Source: Torreya grandis (taxonomy: Eukaryota > Streptophyta > Pinopsida > Cupressales > Taxaceae). From it: a stretch of DNA of 64,000 nucleotides. Positions 62,600 to 64,000 of this stretch are shown in pieces. How positions within the stretch are numbered: position 1 is the first letter of the stretch; the number at the start of each line of letters is the position of its first letter. The translations under genes were made by a program, and so were the position numbers. The notes under the pieces were generated by a model. The model made no database searches and was not told the origin of the DNA. It saw only the letters and a list, made by a program, of their open reading frames with translations. The DNA lies in NCBI GenBank assembly GCA_037957365.1, contig JARHVA010004255.1:893001-957000 (forward strand), written 5' to 3'.

Positions 62600-64000
62600 A
62601 GTAGATTATGAAGGAATAGACATGGTTGGAGGTTCATAAGGAGGAAGTGATTCTATATGGGGTTCCAAATCTATATTAGAAGTAGTAGTGTCATTGATAA
62701 GTTGTTCTTCTAAAGATGGCTTCTTAGGTTTGGTAACAAGATCCTTGTGATCTAACTTGTGATGATAATTGACCTTAACAATGTTAACATATTGAGAATT
62801 ATTGTAATATTGGTCATAATCAACATCAATGGCACAAATATCCTTCGTATTTTGTTTATTATTGGTTGTAGAATGAGATTTTTGATATTAGAGGTAGAAT
62901 ATTTGAAATCTTGTCTCTTTTGAGAAGCATTGGTGTACTCTTGATGACAAAGGTTGATCATGGATTTATGGTTGAAGGAATCACCAAACGTATAGGAGAC
63001 AAAAAATTTATTGATCCCTATATAATATTCATGGAAATGACCAATGTTGACATGGAACCAATAAAATAGAATAGGGTCATACTACTTGGGAGGATTATTA
63101 GGATAAATGAAAAGTTTAGAGGGCAGTAAAAGTTATTTCATTTTTTGAACCAGGAGAGGGGTATGAGAAGGTGAAGGAATATCAGACATAGCAACTCCTA
63201 GTTTAGTTTATGGGATATTACCTGTGATAGCGTTGGTAGATGTTTTAAAATATCCTTTTATGAGTTTAGGATTAGGTTCAAATTGCTTTATGAGAAAGTC
63301 TTGATGTTTATCTTGGTCAAGAGCTTCATTAATTATTTGGAGAGAAAATGTTCAAACCTTATATCGAAGAGGAGTCAAATTAGTGATAAAAAGTTTGAAC
63401 AAATTATCATCAAACATGTTATGGTTGGCTATGGGCCAATGATTTCCATATTTTGATAAAGTCATGAGCTGATTTAGTGGGAGATTGTTTAGCATTAATG
63501 AAGTGGCTAAGATAATTTTTAGGAAGATCATTGTGTTAAAACACTTTAACTAAAGGATTAACCAAATCTTCAAGTTTCCAAATATAATGTTGGGGTAATT
63601 GGTTGTAACATTCTAATACATCACTAGTGAAGGCTTTGAATAAGAGTTTAGTTGTGGCAAAGGTATTAGTTTGGATACACTCTTTGTAAATGTTGCCAAA
63701 GGTTTTGAGAAATGAGGTTGGGTCTTTAGTCCCATCATACTTTATGGTTGGAGATATGTTACCAATTTTAATGGATACAATGAAGGGAGATAAAGGCTCA
63801 TTTTGAATAGTTTGAAGCATCTTGTTATTCATTATGGGTTTAGGAATAAAATTACCTAAGGAATCTATAAAAGGTGGAGGGATGTAATTGGGATTAGCTT
63901 CAGGATGAATAGTTGAAGGTTGATTAGCCATATTAATCAAATATTGTTGAAGTTGTATCATTTGATTGGTGTTAGAGTTTTACATTATGTTTATTTGTTA
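62600..64000 (-). pseudogene. gypsy Gag pseudogene, runs off the right edge
   Basis: The open piece 63961-63536 contains KYDGTKDPTSFLKTF and TTKLLFKAFTSDVLECYNQL, the classic retrotransposon-gag core (F-G-x-DP-x-FL ... F...L-G-A...W). The reading frame continues upstream past a stop toward 64000 (asparagine-rich), so the true start is outside the window. Downstream, after frameshifts, EEQLINDTTTSNIDLEPHIE near 62700 belongs to the gag-protease linker. Confidence 0.88.

Larger units (their letters stand above)
57290..64000 (-). mobile_element. Ty3/gypsy element with dual RNase H, partial, minus strand
   Basis: On the minus strand from the right edge: gag, protease, RT, RNase H, a second archaeal-like RNase H and integrase. 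This order is that of plant Tat-type gypsy elements. The gag start and 5' LTR lie beyond 64000. All domains contain stops. A 175-bp tandem duplication interrupts the second RNase H. Confidence 0.9.

Overview
The window looks like a piece of a large, AT-rich, repeat-dominated plant nuclear genome. The lineages of LTR retrotransposon present (Ty1/copia with an initiator-Met tRNA primer site, Ty3/gypsy with a second RNase H domain), a plant mobile domain (PMD) pseudogene and the heavy CpG loss all point to a plant. The old, deeply decayed and nested elements with almost no host genes make a gymnosperm (conifer-like) genome my best inference, but the sequence alone does not prove it. I found no intact protein-coding gene, no rRNA or functional tRNA gene, and no prokaryotic or CRISPR-type system. 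Nearly every open frame longer than 60 codons is a retrotransposon fragment, a microsatellite translation or chance.

Layout. 1-7.5 kb: unannotated AT-rich DNA with a mixed (AT/ATGT/ATAC) microsatellite at about 2.0-2.3 kb and strongly degenerate tandem repeats (units of about 110, 105 and 168 bp) at 3.95-5.6 kb. 8.5-14.9 kb: a complete but dead + strand copia element with two LTRs, PBS, gag, protease, integrase, RT-RNase H and PPT. Its long leader carries a tRNA-derived SINE-like insertion. 18.3-20.8 kb: a decayed + strand gypsy gag. 21.3-23.1 kb: a PMD pseudogene on the minus strand. 25.5-38.0 kb: a rearranged gypsy region. It holds a full 2.7-kb LTR with PBS on the + strand, a pol on the minus strand whose RNase H-like domain sits ahead of RT, a chimeric LTR fragment with an inverted piece, and a third LTR copy in opposite orientation.

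38.3-47.1 kb: a clean three-layer nest. A + strand gypsy gag/protease was split by a minus strand copia element (5-bp duplication TAAGG), which was in turn hit between protease and integrase by another copia element, now a CpG-rich solo LTR (5-bp duplication ATAAA). A perfect (TG)96 microsatellite lies in the right half of the outer gypsy. 46.8-57.3 kb: mostly unassigned AT-rich DNA with one copia-like LTR/PBS junction near 50.6 kb. 57.3-64.0 kb: a minus strand gypsy element of the dual-RNase-H type with gag, protease, RT, RNase H, second RNase H and integrase. Its gag runs off the right edge, and its second RNase H contains a 175-bp tandem duplication.

How it fits together: the elements are layers of insertion, decay and rearrangement, not cooperating genes. 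Relative ages can be read from the sequence. The solo LTR is youngest (CpG-rich), the + copia is intermediate (LTRs differ at roughly 7 percent by hand alignment), the minus copia is older (roughly 14 percent), and the gypsy elements are oldest. Most disabling changes are C-to-T or G-to-A, the expected trace of cytosine methylation in silenced elements.
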